Shown here: positions 26,090 to 32,336 of the stretch, piece after piece
Position numbering within the stretch: the first letter of the stretch is position 1
Layout: the number at the start of each line of letters is the position of its first letter
Program-made: the position numbers and the translations under genes
DNA from: Clostridiaceae bacterium 14S0207
Lineage (GTDB): Bacteria > Bacillota > Clostridia > Clostridiales > Clostridiaceae
Length of the DNA stretch: 38,815 nucleotides
Direction of reading: 5' to 3'
Assembly: GCA_003288255.1 (NCBI GenBank)
Contig: CP026602.1
Coordinates: 1 to 38,815 of the forward strand
Notes under the pieces: generated by a model
Seen by the model: the letters and a program-made list of their open reading frames with translations, nothing else
Databases searched by the model: none
What the model was told of the DNA's origin: nothing

Positions 26090-26236
26090 ATGAAAAGTAA
26101 AAGTTTTGATTTTTGGAAGATGTGCTGGGATTATCAAGCAATAGAATTAAGTATGTTAAAAGAAGCAGTAAAATACAATGATCTAAAAGCAGATGAATTT
26201 AAGACTATTACAGGAGAAGAATATATAGCACAATAA
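26090..26236 (+). CDS. XkdX-like small phage protein
   Basis: 48 aa: FDFWKMCWDYQAIELSMLKE, then KADEFKTITGEEY. The W-x-x-x-x-Y pattern and closing F-KTITGEEY are typical of XkdX family proteins encoded at the end of PBSX-type tail operons. GAAGAAAGAAGG precedes the ATG. Its exact role is unknown in the family. Confidence 0.8.
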   Translation: MKSKSFDFWKMCWDYQAIELSMLKEAVKYNDLKADEFKTITGEEYIAQ

Positions 26237-26245
26237 AATACAAGA

Positions 26246-26281
26246 GCAATAGAAAGACTTTTATAAGTCTTTTTTTATTGC
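26246..26281 (+). terminator. terminator at end of the tail operon
   Basis: AAAGACTT (26253-26260) pairs with AAGTCTTT (26265-26272), extended outward by GCAATA/TATTGC, and a T-run at 26270-26276. Separates tail genes from the lysis genes. Confidence 0.85.
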
Positions 26282-26309
26282 CTATTTTTAAAAATAAGGA
26301 AGGTGTAAT

Positions 26310-26543
26310 ATGAACGAAGAATTAATTCAAGATAAGTTAAATGTGCATGATAAAAGGTTAAATAATCATGCTGACAGGATAGATAAATTAGAACAAAATC
26401 AAAGTAGAGTTGATGTAAAAATAGAAACTTTATGCGATCAAATTAAGCAATTAGTATCAATTCTGAAATGGTATATAGGATTAAGTGTAGGAGCTTTAGT
26501 AAGCTTCTTTTTTTATGCAATTCAACACAATATTTTTAAATAG
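26310..26543 (+). CDS. XhlA-type hemolysin/holin-associated protein
   Basis: 77 aa: coiled coil HDKRLNNHADRIDKLEQNQS, then a C-terminal membrane segment (LKWYIGLSVGALVSFFFYAI). This is the XhlA layout from PBSX, where the protein works with a holin in host lysis. AAGGAAGGTG ribosome site. Confidence 0.88.
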   Translation: MNEELIQDKLNVHDKRLNNHADRIDKLEQNQSRVDVKIETLCDQIKQLVSILKWYIGLSVGALVSFFFYAIQHNIFK

Positions 26544-26554
26544 GGGGTAAGTAT

Positions 26555-26725
26555 ATGGAAAGAATATTAAGAAAAATAACAAGTGCTAGATGGTTAATAG
26601 CAGTAATAATGACTATAGTATTTGCTATTTTATCAATAATGAATAAGTTAACAACAGAGTTTATAACAATCTATACAATGATTATAGCTTTTTATTTTAG
26701 TAAAGATAGAAAAGAACAGGAATAA
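26555..26725 (+). CDS. small holin-like membrane protein
   Basis: 56 aa with two hydrophobic stretches (WLIAVIMTIVFAILSIM and FITIYTMIIAFYFS) and a charged C-terminus (KDRKEQE), between xhlA-like and amidase genes. Size, topology and place indicate the holin that forms membrane holes for endolysin release. GGGGGT ribosome site. Its stop codon lies inside the following terminator. Confidence 0.8.
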   Translation: MERILRKITSARWLIAVIMTIVFAILSIMNKLTTEFITIYTMIIAFYFSKDRKEQE

Positions 26726-26741
26726 ACCTGTTCTTTTTTTT
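26712..26741 (+). terminator. terminator overlapping the holin stop
   Basis: AAGAACAGG (26712-26720) pairs with CCTGTTCTT (26727-26735) around a loop containing the TAA, followed by Ts to 26741. It lies between holin and endolysin and may tune endolysin amounts. Confidence 0.85.
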
Positions 26742-26771
26742 ACAAACAAAATAAAAATTTAGGAGGTTTTT

Positions 26772-27680
26772 ATGAGTACATTTAATATAAATACAGGTCA
26801 TACACTTACAGGTGGAGATATAGGAGCTAGAGGAATTTGTGGATTAAAAGAAGAAGTTCTAACTAGGCAACTAGGAGTAGAAATAGATAAAGAGTTAAGA
26901 AATAGAGGACATAAAACTCATATGTGTAGAGTAGAGCATGCTAGTACACTTTCAGAAAGTTTAAATAAACAAGTAGATTTATGCAATAGTATAAATGCAG
27001 ACCTTAATATAGTAGTTCATTTTAATAAGTGTGCTGGTGGTTATGGAAGTGAAGTTTACACATACAAAGGAAAGTATTTAGTAGAAGCAGATAGAGTTTT
27101 AAAGGAACTAAATAAATTAGGATTTAAAAACAGAGGAATAAAAAATCAAAGCTTAGCACTCACTAGAAGAACTAAGGCTAAAACTATTTATATAGAAGTT
27201 TGTTTTATAGATAGTCAACAAGATGTTAATATTTTAAATAAATATGGTATGAGTGGAATTGCTAAAGCTATAGTAAATGGTGTACTAGGAACAAGCTCTT
27301 TAGTTACTCCAACATCATCAGTTTCACGTTCTTCAAACTCATCTTCTTCTACTCCACTTTGGAAATTATGTGTCAATGGAGATGTAGTAAAAAGACTTCA
27401 ACATGAGTTAAATGTTCAATTTCATGCAGGAATAAAAGAAGATGGTTGGTTTGGAAATGATACTCTAAATAAATGTATCACAGTTCACAGAAATGCACAT
27501 GGAAATATTTCAAAAATTATTCAAGAAAGATTAATTGCGAAAGGTGCTAAAGGAATTACTGCAAATGGACATTTTCAAGACAGAACATATGAGGAATTAA
27601 AACAGTTTCAAAAAAGAAAAGGATTAGATGTAGATGGAATATGTGGCAGAAACACATGGAAGGAATTATTTAAAAAATAA
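26772..27680 (+). CDS. endolysin: N-acetylmuramoyl-L-alanine amidase
   Basis: N-terminal Amidase_3 domain (1-175): zinc ligands H10 (INTGHTL), E27/E28 (LKEEVL), H83 (VVHFNK), and catalytic E142 (YIEVCFID). A Ser-rich linker (about 180-195) leads to a peptidoglycan-binding region with PG_binding_1-like repeats (VNGDVVKRLQHELN..., GWFGNDTL; DVDGICGRNTWKEL at the end). It cuts the amide bond between MurNAc and the peptide stem. AGGAGG ribosome site. The last gene of the lysis module, followed by a strong terminator. Confidence 0.92.
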   Translation: MSTFNINTGHTLTGGDIGARGICGLKEEVLTRQLGVEIDKELRNRGHKTHMCRVEHASTLSESLNKQVDLCNSINADLNIVVHFNKCAGGYGSEVYTYKGKYLVEADRVLKELNKLGFKNRGIKNQSLALTRRTKAKTIYIEVCFIDSQQDVNILNKYGMSGIAKAIVNGVLGTSSLVTPTSSVSRSSNSSSSTPLWKLCVNGDVVKRLQHELNVQFHAGIKEDGWFGNDTLNKCITVHRNAHGNISKIIQERLIAKGAKGITANGHFQDRTYEELKQFQKRKGLDVDGICGRNTWKELFKK

Positions 27681-27694
27681 ACCACTCTTCTTAT

Positions 27695-27743
27695 AAATAA
27701 GGGTAATTTCTAGTAAAAAGCTAGAAGTTACCCTTATTTTTTT
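27695..27743 (+). terminator. strong terminator after endolysin
   Basis: A 19-bp stem with one G-T pair (arms 27695-27713 and 27721-27739), a 7-nt loop and a T-run to 27743. Its GGGTAATTTCTA...TTACCC core recurs in the terminator at 28393. Confidence 0.92.
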
Positions 27744-27795
27744 ATCATTTTGTAGAAAAAAACAATAAAAAATAAATTTTTTTACAAAAAAACTA

Positions 27796-27824
27796 TTGAT
27801 TTTATATACTACGTGTAGTATAAT
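27796..27824 (+). promoter_or_regulatory. promoter P1 with 18-bp palindromic operator
   Basis: -35 TTGATT (27796-27801), 17-bp spacer, -10 TATAAT (27819-27824). The spacer and -10 carry the perfect palindrome TATACTACGTGTAGTATA (27805-27822), so a bound dimer would block RNA polymerase. It drives the toxin-like peptide and the two genes behind it. Confidence 0.88.
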
Positions 27825-27847
27825 ATAATTAGGAGGTGAGGGAAAAG

Positions 27848-27970
27848 GTGCTACAAACAATACAATGTATAATACAAATAATAGTTGGGTTATTGACAAT
27901 AATAAGTTTAATAAAAGAATTAAAACCCAAAAAGAAAAAGCGTTCCTCCAAAAAGAAGAAACGCAAATAA
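27848..27970 (+). CDS. toxin-like hydrophobic/polybasic peptide, 40 aa
   Basis: GTG start 8 bp after GGAGGTGA. Residues 1-24 are one hydrophobic membrane helix (VLQTIQCIIQ, IIVGLLTIISLI), followed by a Lys/Arg tail (KPKKKKRSSKKKKRK). This layout is that of small type I toxins known in clostridia and their prophages, which act on the membrane. The sequence over the start codon can pair with 28016-28026 downstream of the gene (see that entry). It is under promoter P1. No antisense RNA promoter could be fixed with confidence, so toxin status is inference. Confidence 0.65.
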   Translation: MLQTIQCIIQIIVGLLTIISLIKELKPKKKKRSSKKKKRK

Positions 27971-27978
27971 CTAACATA

Positions 27979-28026
27979 GGGGAAGGAAACTTCCCCAAAC
28001 CCTAATAATATTATATAGCACCTTTT
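27979..28026 (+). promoter_or_regulatory. 3' hairpin and 5'-3' pairing arm of the toxin-like mRNA
   Basis: GGGGAAG (27979-27985) and CTTCCCC (27990-27996) close a GAAA tetraloop: a very stable, GC-rich hairpin with no T-run. Downstream, TAGCACCTTTT (28016-28026) is a perfect 11-nt complement of 27843-27853, which contains the GTG start of the toxin-like ORF. In known type I toxin mRNAs such long-distance pairing blocks translation of the full-length transcript. Confidence 0.6.
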
Positions 28027-28032
28027 AAAAAA

Positions 28033-28197
28033 ATGAAAGATAAAAAAATTTCCAACAACTTATTATTTTTAATATCAACATCATTGTGGATTAGCACAGT
28101 TAATTTTAAAAGTATAACAATATTGCAAACAATAGCATTATTAATAAGTGTTATAGCAATAATCTTATTAATAATAAAATTATTAAGAGGAGAATAA
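28033..28197 (+). CDS. small two-helix membrane protein, 54 aa
   Basis: MKDKKISNNLLFLISTSLWI, then a second hydrophobic stretch (TILQTIALLISVIAIILLII) and a basic end. Two membrane helices are likely. No ribosome site is evident, and the start region overlaps the pairing arm at 28016-28026, so expression may depend on that RNA fold. The minus strand also has an open frame here but lacks a ribosome site. Confidence 0.45.
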   Translation: MKDKKISNNLLFLISTSLWISTVNFKSITILQTIALLISVIAIILLIIKLLRGE

Positions 28198-28200
28198 ATC

Positions 28201-28380
28201 ATGGATTCTAAAAAATATGACCAAGCAAAATATAATAAAGCTTGGGAAAATAAGAATAAAGAGTATTCAAGCTATCTTAAAAGTCGTTCTAGTGCTAGAA
28301 GTTTTATAAGAAAAAAAGCTACCTTAGAAGATTTACAAGAACTTAAAAAATTAATAAAAGAAAGAGAAGAAATCTTATAA
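28201..28380 (+). CDS. small basic protein, 59 aa (prophage/plasmid orphan family)
   Basis: MDSKKYDQAKYNKAWENKNK, then SYLKSRSSARSFIRKKATLE and a charged C-terminal helix. I associate the SRSSARSFIR-x(2)-AT-EDL pattern with a widespread small protein in Firmicutes prophages and plasmids; no function known to me. AGAGGAG precedes the ATG. Last gene before the terminator at 28393. Confidence 0.6.
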   Translation: MDSKKYDQAKYNKAWENKNKEYSSYLKSRSSARSFIRKKATLEDLQELKKLIKEREEIL

Positions 28381-28392
28381 GGTTTCTTTTCT

Positions 28393-28432
28393 GGGTAATT
28401 TCTAATAAAGTGGAAATTACCCTTATTTTTTT
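28393..28432 (+). terminator. terminator, paralogue of 27695
   Basis: GGGTAATTTC (28393-28402) pairs with GAAATTACCC (28413-28422), then TTATTTTTTT. It shares GGGTAATTTCTA and TTACCCTTATTTTTTT with the post-endolysin terminator. Confidence 0.9.
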
Positions 28433-28454
28433 AATATTTTTTTCAAAAACACTA

Positions 28455-28506
28455 TTGACTTTAGTCGATATCGCATATATAATATAAATATAGTCGATAC
28501 CGACTA
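28455..28506 (+). promoter_or_regulatory. promoter P2 with TAGTCG operators
   Basis: -35 TTGACT (28455-28460), 17-bp spacer, -10 TATAAT (28478-28483). One operator half with extension, TAGTCGATATCG, lies in the spacer (28462-28473) and a full inverted repeat TAGTCG-ATAC-CGACTA just downstream of the -10 (28491-28506). Drives the 28530 and 29100 genes. Confidence 0.88.
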
Positions 28507-28529
28507 AATATTATTTGGAGGATAGATAA

Positions 28530-29087
28530 ATGAAAATAACAAGTGAAACTATTAAAAAAGCTCATAAAATGACAAAGGAAATAAAAAACCAATATGCAGA
28601 GGTTAATTATAAATTTCAACTTGGATTATGTTTATCTTATCTTCTAAAAGAAAAAGGAGAAAATGAAATGGTAGAATTAAAAGGCACTGAAAAACAAATA
28701 AAATATGCAACTGATCTAAGAGAAGATATGTTAAAAACAATGGACATAATAGAAGAATTTACAAAACTTTCAAAAGTTAAAGATGATATTTGTAAATTAG
28801 TTTCTATATACAGAAACTATATATCCAGAACAGAAGATAGCTCTCGCATAATTGCTATATGGAAGTTTTATTTTAAAGAAGATCTTTTAAGTAAATGTTT
28901 AAAAATATTTAGAGGTTTAATTTGTTATAAAGAAAATCCACATTTATTTAAATTCACAAAAGAAGAAAAAGAAATCTTAGAAAGCCAAAAAGAATTATTA
29001 GATAAATTAGTAGAAAAGCGTTTTAGAAGAATAATCCAAATATATGGTAATAAGACTGGCAAACATTTATATGATTTTAAATTTTAG
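28530..29087 (+). CDS. hypothetical phage protein, 185 aa
   Basis: N-terminal segment (KITSETIKKAHKMTKEIKNQ..., FQLGLCLSYLLKEKG) resembles a short domain common in clostridial phage and plasmid proteins; then ELKGTEKQIKYATDLREDML, another recurring phage motif, and a helical C-terminal half. Soluble. TTTGGAGG ribosome site. Under promoter P2, in one operon with the next gene. Function unknown; it could be the regulator that binds TAGTCG sites or an anti-host protein. Confidence 0.6.
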   Translation: MKITSETIKKAHKMTKEIKNQYAEVNYKFQLGLCLSYLLKEKGENEMVELKGTEKQIKYATDLREDMLKTMDIIEEFTKLSKVKDDICKLVSIYRNYISRTEDSSRIIAIWKFYFKEDLLSKCLKIFRGLICYKENPHLFKFTKEEKEILESQKELLDKLVEKRFRRIIQIYGNKTGKHLYDFKF

Positions 29088-29099
29088 GAGGATTTAAAA

Positions 29100-29660
29100 A
29101 TGGATATACTAAAAAAATATGAAAGAATAGTGTGCGATCTAGCGAAAGCACACATTCTATTAATACGATATGTAGAAAGAAATACTACATTAAGAGTGAT
29201 GACTATGAGAGATATGGAAAGAGTTTTACAGGGTGGTGCATTAACTTGCACCTACAGTAAAGCAATTGCTAATTTGAAGCAACATGCTTATAAGCTAGTT
29301 GAAAATGAAACTCTACTTTCATTGATCGTAGACTTAGAAAAAGAAATAAATGAAAATGACATAAGGGATTTAAGGTTTGGAATTCAGCCACACAAGCCGT
29401 TTTCTTCTATCGAAAATGAACTTGATAACCTTTTATTGAGAAGGCAACTTTATATGACGAATGAAATGATGCCTATTTCAGTAGTGGCTAAAAAGTTAGG
29501 CATTAAAGATACAACAATTAAACAGGCGGCACAACAGGAAAGATTATTAAATACTCAAAAACTAGGCAAAACATGGTTAGTACATTTGCCTGAATGTGAA
29601 GCTTACTGGAATAAAAATTGTCATAAAGAAGGTGATTTATATTTAAAATATATATACTAA
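29100..29660 (+). CDS. putative DNA-binding protein with C-terminal HTH
   Basis: 186 aa. The C-terminal third (MPISVVAKKLGIKDTTIKQA, AQQERLLNTQKLGKTWLV) is a helix-turn-helix of the excisionase/MerR-like kind; the N-terminal part is helical and of unknown type. AGGAGG ribosome site, 12 bp after the previous gene. It lies between operators of P2 and the palindrome-covered promoter P3, so it may regulate either. In some phages a small HTH protein sits beside anti-defence loci; that link is only suggested here. Confidence 0.6.
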   Translation: MDILKKYERIVCDLAKAHILLIRYVERNTTLRVMTMRDMERVLQGGALTCTYSKAIANLKQHAYKLVENETLLSLIVDLEKEINENDIRDLRFGIQPHKPFSSIENELDNLLLRRQLYMTNEMMPISVVAKKLGIKDTTIKQAAQQERLLNTQKLGKTWLVHLPECEAYWNKNCHKEGDLYLKYIY

Positions 29661-29681
29661 AGTGTATATATATTTTAAATA

Positions 29682-29725
29682 TTGACAATAATAAAGATAT
29701 AGTATATTATTACTATATCTTTATT
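29682..29725 (+). promoter_or_regulatory. promoter P3 covered by a 15-bp perfect inverted repeat
   Basis: -35 TTGACA (29682-29687), 17-bp spacer, -10 TATTAT (29705-29710). AATAAAGATATAGTA (29690-29704) and its exact complement (29711-29725) flank the -10. No protein gene follows for over 800 bp on this strand, so the transcript is probably noncoding. Confidence 0.88.
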
Positions 29726-29816
29726 AGATAGTATATGAACTGGTTAATAAATAACATTTAATGTTTTTTAATATGAAAATAGTCATTTTTTATTGGCTTT
29801 TTTTTAAAACATATAC

Positions 29817-30104
29817 TATCTAATTTAACACGTGGTGTATTTAAATTTGGTTAATTTAAAAAGTTTATTTTAAAAGCCTAATTTATTTGAACTATAACAC
29901 ATGGTGTATTTAAATTTAGTAAACTTTAAAATTTTGCTTTTTATAGTTACTAATTTATTTTAACTTCAACACATGGTGTATTTAAATTTGTTTTATTATA
30001 AATTTAAAATTTATAACAAAAATTTTATTGAACTATACCGCATGGCGGACTAACTTTCTTTTTAAAAGAAAGTTGTTGAACTTTAACACAACGTGTTAAA
30101 AAAA
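29817..30104 (+). CRISPR. CRISPR-like mini-array (type I-B-like repeats, degenerate)
   Basis: Five 30-bp units at 29817-29846, 29886-29915, 29958-29987, 30027-30056 and 30075-30104, separated by 39, 42, 39 and 18 bp. Unit 2 reads TTTGAACTATAACAC then ATGGTGTATTTAAAT and matches about 23 of 30 positions of the clostridial type I-B repeat as I know it (5' GTTGAAC, short stem, 3' ATTTAAAT). Units 1-3 keep the 3' ATTTAAAT (the crRNA 5'-handle end); unit 5 keeps 5' GTTGAACTTTAACAC. The central stem covaries: ACAC/GTGT in units 1-3 and 5, CCGC/GCGG in unit 4. No cas genes. The interunit DNA is AT-rich and partly alike, so acquired spacers are doubtful; repeat mimics (RNA anti-CRISPR) or plain protein-binding repeats are alternatives. 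Confidence 0.6.
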
Positions 30105-30131
30105 CGTAGATATTAATTATCTACGTTTTTT
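30101..30131 (+). terminator. terminator of the repeat transcript
   Basis: AAAACGTAGATA (30101-30112) pairs perfectly with TATCTACGTTTT (30118-30129) around a 5-nt loop, ending in a T-run. It closes the P3 transcription unit. Confidence 0.9.
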
Positions 30132-30169
30132 ATTATTTGATTTAAAATAATTCCTATATTAACATTAGG

Positions 30170-30535
30170 TTGTGAACTACCACCACTTATAGAAGATGGT
30201 GGCTTCGTGGTCAATATATCTAACGATATAAGTTTACCCACGCTCTAAAGGCTGAACCAACCTCAGTATTACCAAAATTATATAGCTAATTTCAGTAGAT
30301 TTATTCCTGCATTTACATCTCTATCATGGTGTGTCCCACATTGTGGGCATATCCATTCTCTAAGTCCTAAGTTTTTTACTTCTTTATTAATGATTATTTG
30401 TATCTAATTGTATTGTTATCACCTCTTACTATTATTTACTACTGATTATATTTTAACATAAAAAAAATAATAGAAGCAAGTTATATTTACGCATTCATCT
30501 CCCACTTATAGAAGATGGGAGACTTCTGCTAGTTA
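30170..30535 (-). mobile_element. internally deleted IS605-type element
   Basis: Both ends carry hairpins with the same apical ACTTATAGAAGAT: CCACC/GGTGG at 30180-30202 and CTCCC/GGGAG at 30499-30521, the type of end palindrome used by IS200/IS605 elements. Inside, on the minus strand, lie a promoter-like leader, a GAGGTG site and the last ~37 codons of tnpB, but the bulk of tnpB is missing. The region right of the tnpB stop to the end hairpin is where the TnpB guide RNA (omegaRNA) is normally encoded. Exact ends are not determined. Confidence 0.7.
30278..30390 (-). pseudogene. tnpB: C-terminal remnant of TnpB
   Basis: The minus-strand frame reads [20 protein letters not shown], then [15 protein letters not shown] and stop. 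This is the C-terminal zinc-ribbon and RuvC-III part of TnpB ([14 protein letters not shown]). Only about 37 of some 370 residues remain and no start is present, so it is inactive as a nuclease. Confidence 0.85.
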
Positions 30536-30538
30536 CGT

Positions 30539-30874
30539 TTAAGTAATATCTTTTTCCCAACGCCAACTAAAGCCACCAGCTTGCTTTAATTCTCCTTTTA
30601 AACATCTACATATTTCAGCAGGATTAATGCCAAGCTCTTTAGCGGCATGAGCAGGTTTAAAATACTTTCCTATTACCTCCCCAGAATTTAGGTCTATTTT
30701 TAATACTGTATTTTTGAAATAACGTGACCTAGGATCAAGACTGCTAATATCTATTACATACCTGTTTACAGTAGTATAACTAAACCCTGTTTTTTTAGCT
30801 GTTTTTCTAATACTTTTAAGTTCTTTATAAGTTTCAACTATATAATCAATTTCTTTCTCTTTTAATTTACTCAT
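30539..30874 (-). CDS. HTH + NUMOD1-type DNA-binding protein
   Basis: 111 aa. Residues 20-40 form a resolvase-like HTH (SIRKTAKKTGFSYTTVNRYV); residues 57-106 match NUMOD1, a modular DNA-binding domain usually attached to homing endonucleases (VLKIDLNSGEVIGKYFKPAH, then AAKELGINPAEICRCLKGE and AGGFSWRW). No nuclease domain is present. It lies downstream of parR beyond a terminator. It may be a regulator or the remnant of a homing protein. Confidence 0.7.
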   Translation of the reverse strand: MSKLKEKEIDYIVETYKELKSIRKTAKKTGFSYTTVNRYVIDISSLDPRSRYFKNTVLKIDLNSGEVIGKYFKPAHAAKELGINPAEICRCLKGELKQAGGFSWRWEKDIT

Positions 30875-30899
30875 AAAAACACTCCATTTATTTAGTAGT

Positions 30900-30924
30900 A
30901 AAAAGGAAATGTATAAACATTCCC
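30900..30924 (-). terminator. terminator of the par operon
   Basis: On the minus strand GGGAATGT (30924-30917) pairs with ACATTTCC (30912-30905) with one G-U pair around TTAT, followed by five Ts (30904-30900). Lies directly after parR. Confidence 0.8.
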
Positions 30925-31260
30925 TTAATCGTCATCTAAAGATCCTATATCAAAATTTAAATTATCTTCAAGATTATTCTTTTTAGTTTCATTTTTATTA
31001 ATATTAATGTCTTTTATTTTCTTATCAATAGTATCTTCAATCATTTCTTTTAAAGCATTCATATCAATATTCTGTTGAACTGATTGGGCTGGTGTTCCTA
31101 AAGTTTCAATCACCTTATCTTTATATTTCTCGAAAAAACGTATACACTCACACACATAATCATTTTGTTTAAATCTCTTATCTTTTTTCTTTTCAATTAA
31201 CAATTCTGCAACATCAGAATTGTAATTACTAAAACTAATTGTTATTGGTTTAAATTCCAT
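30925..31260 (-). CDS. parR: ParR-like partition adaptor
   Basis: 111 aa. N-terminal ribbon-helix-helix (ITISFSNYNSDVAELLIEKK, then DYVCECIRFFEKYKDKV) and a C-terminal disordered acidic tail ending NLNFDIGSLDDD, the layout of ParR proteins: the RHH binds centromere repeats and the tail binds ParM filaments. GGAGAA ribosome site, 10 bp behind parM. Sequence is distant from well-studied ParR, so the call rests on architecture and context. Confidence 0.75.
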   Translation of the reverse strand: MEFKPITISFSNYNSDVAELLIEKKKDKRFKQNDYVCECIRFFEKYKDKVIETLGTPAQSVQQNIDMNALKEMIEDTIDKKIKDININKNETKKNNLEDNLNFDIGSLDDD

Positions 31261-31270
31261 AATAATTCTC

Positions 31271-32259
31271 CTATTTTAAGTATTTTGCTGCTGCAATTTT
31301 ATATAATCCTTCACAAGTAGTCCATTTAGAATCAGCTGGAATTGTGGCATTAGGAAAAATTCCCATTATTTGTTCTTTAATTTTTTGAGTAGTTCCACCA
31401 ACAAAAATTAATCCATCTAATTTTTTTAAACCATATCCTCTAGCTCTTATTACTTTTAATGCATCTTCTAAAAACTTTTGTTTAGTTTCTTTTACCTTTT
31501 CACTACTTATTATATCAATCTGACCTAATTCTGTTCTGTAACCAACTTCCAACACTTTTTCAGCTTCTGCATATGATGCAAGATTGCCATTTTCTAATTC
31601 ACTTAAAACATCTTGAACCATTTGTGTTAACTTTTTAACTCCATATTCTTCTATAAACCTATCATTTGCATTACATACTCCATTTCTGTATTCACTAAAA
31701 CCCATATTTAAACCGCCAAAATCTATAACTCCTACATTTCTATTTATAAATAAATCAGGATTAGTATAAAGAATACCTGAACCCTCTGCTTTAATTGTAA
31801 TGTCTTTAATTGTAAACCTATATTCTTTGCTATTGATATTTATATTTACTTCTTTATTATCATTTGCTATATAGTTTTTATATTCCTCTTTTGCATTTTT
31901 TATTTTTAGGACAGATAAAGGACATGCTAATACTACATTGATTTCATTATCTGTATCTTCCTCTATATAATTACTAATTGCAGCATAAGCACTTAGTTTA
32001 TGTAATAAGTTAGTTTTAGAAGTTTCGTTTGAATCTTCTATTCCTTGCTCACCTACTATATATTCTTTTCCCTCGTATTGGATCCTATAAGAATTTCCTG
32101 CTAAATCAATTTCTCCATTAGCAACATTATAATATTTAGTTCTAAATGATACTTTTTTATATCTTTACAAGACCCTTTAACATCTCTTCCTATAGCTTTA
32201 GTTTCATACTTTCCAACATCCAAAGAAATTATTAATTCATTAATATTTTTTTTACACAT
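31271..32259 (-). CDS. parM: ParM-like actin ATPase, frameshifted at an A-run
   Basis: Reads as a ~329-aa plasmid-segregation actin if one frame shift is allowed. N-terminal phosphate-1 motif SLDVGKYETK (12-21), phosphate-2 VIDFGGLN (178-185) and adenosine motif FVGGTT (286-291). At 32158-32153 the minus strand reads ATA AAA AAG; the 0 frame then stops after 53 codons, while the -1 frame is open to the end. A AAA AAG is a strong slippery heptamer, but loss of one A from seven is equally consistent. ATG 32259 follows a GGGGG site by 8 bp. Confidence 0.8.
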
Positions 32260-32307
32260 ATTCATTTCCCCCTATTTTTAAAGCGTGTTTTTTTGGTTTA
32301 CAAGTAC

Positions 32308-32336
32308 ATTTTACATAACTCTTATTTAAAAGTCAA
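32308..32336 (-). promoter_or_regulatory. par operon promoter
   Basis: On the minus strand: -35 TTGACT (32336-32331), 17-bp spacer, -10 TAAAAT (32313-32308). It borders the repeats at 32337-32480, so ParR binding there would autoregulate the operon, as in other ParMRC systems. Confidence 0.8.

Larger units (their letters stand above)
29724..30131 (+). ncRNA. predicted structured noncoding transcript
   Basis: From the P3 start (about 29717) to the terminator at 30131 there is no coding frame. TTAGATAGTATATG (29724-29737) pairs exactly with 29810-29823, enclosing 72 nt of AT-rich leader; then come five repeat units with conserved hairpins and an 11-bp hairpin at 30052-30074 (AACTTTCTT ... AAGAAAGTT). 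A defined promoter and terminator around a noncoding, repeat-bearing stretch indicate a dedicated RNA. Confidence 0.65.

Noticed and set aside
28011..28202. 63-aa hydrophobic minus-strand frame
   Set aside because: Antisense to an AT-rich membrane-helix gene; no ribosome site on the minus strand, and the plus frame is tightly placed before the gene at 28201.
29847..30026. True virus-derived CRISPR spacers
   Set aside because: The three intervals are very AT-rich and share begin/end patterns (TTxGT..., TAATTTA), so they look like diverged copies more than acquired spacers; kept only as a question for database search.
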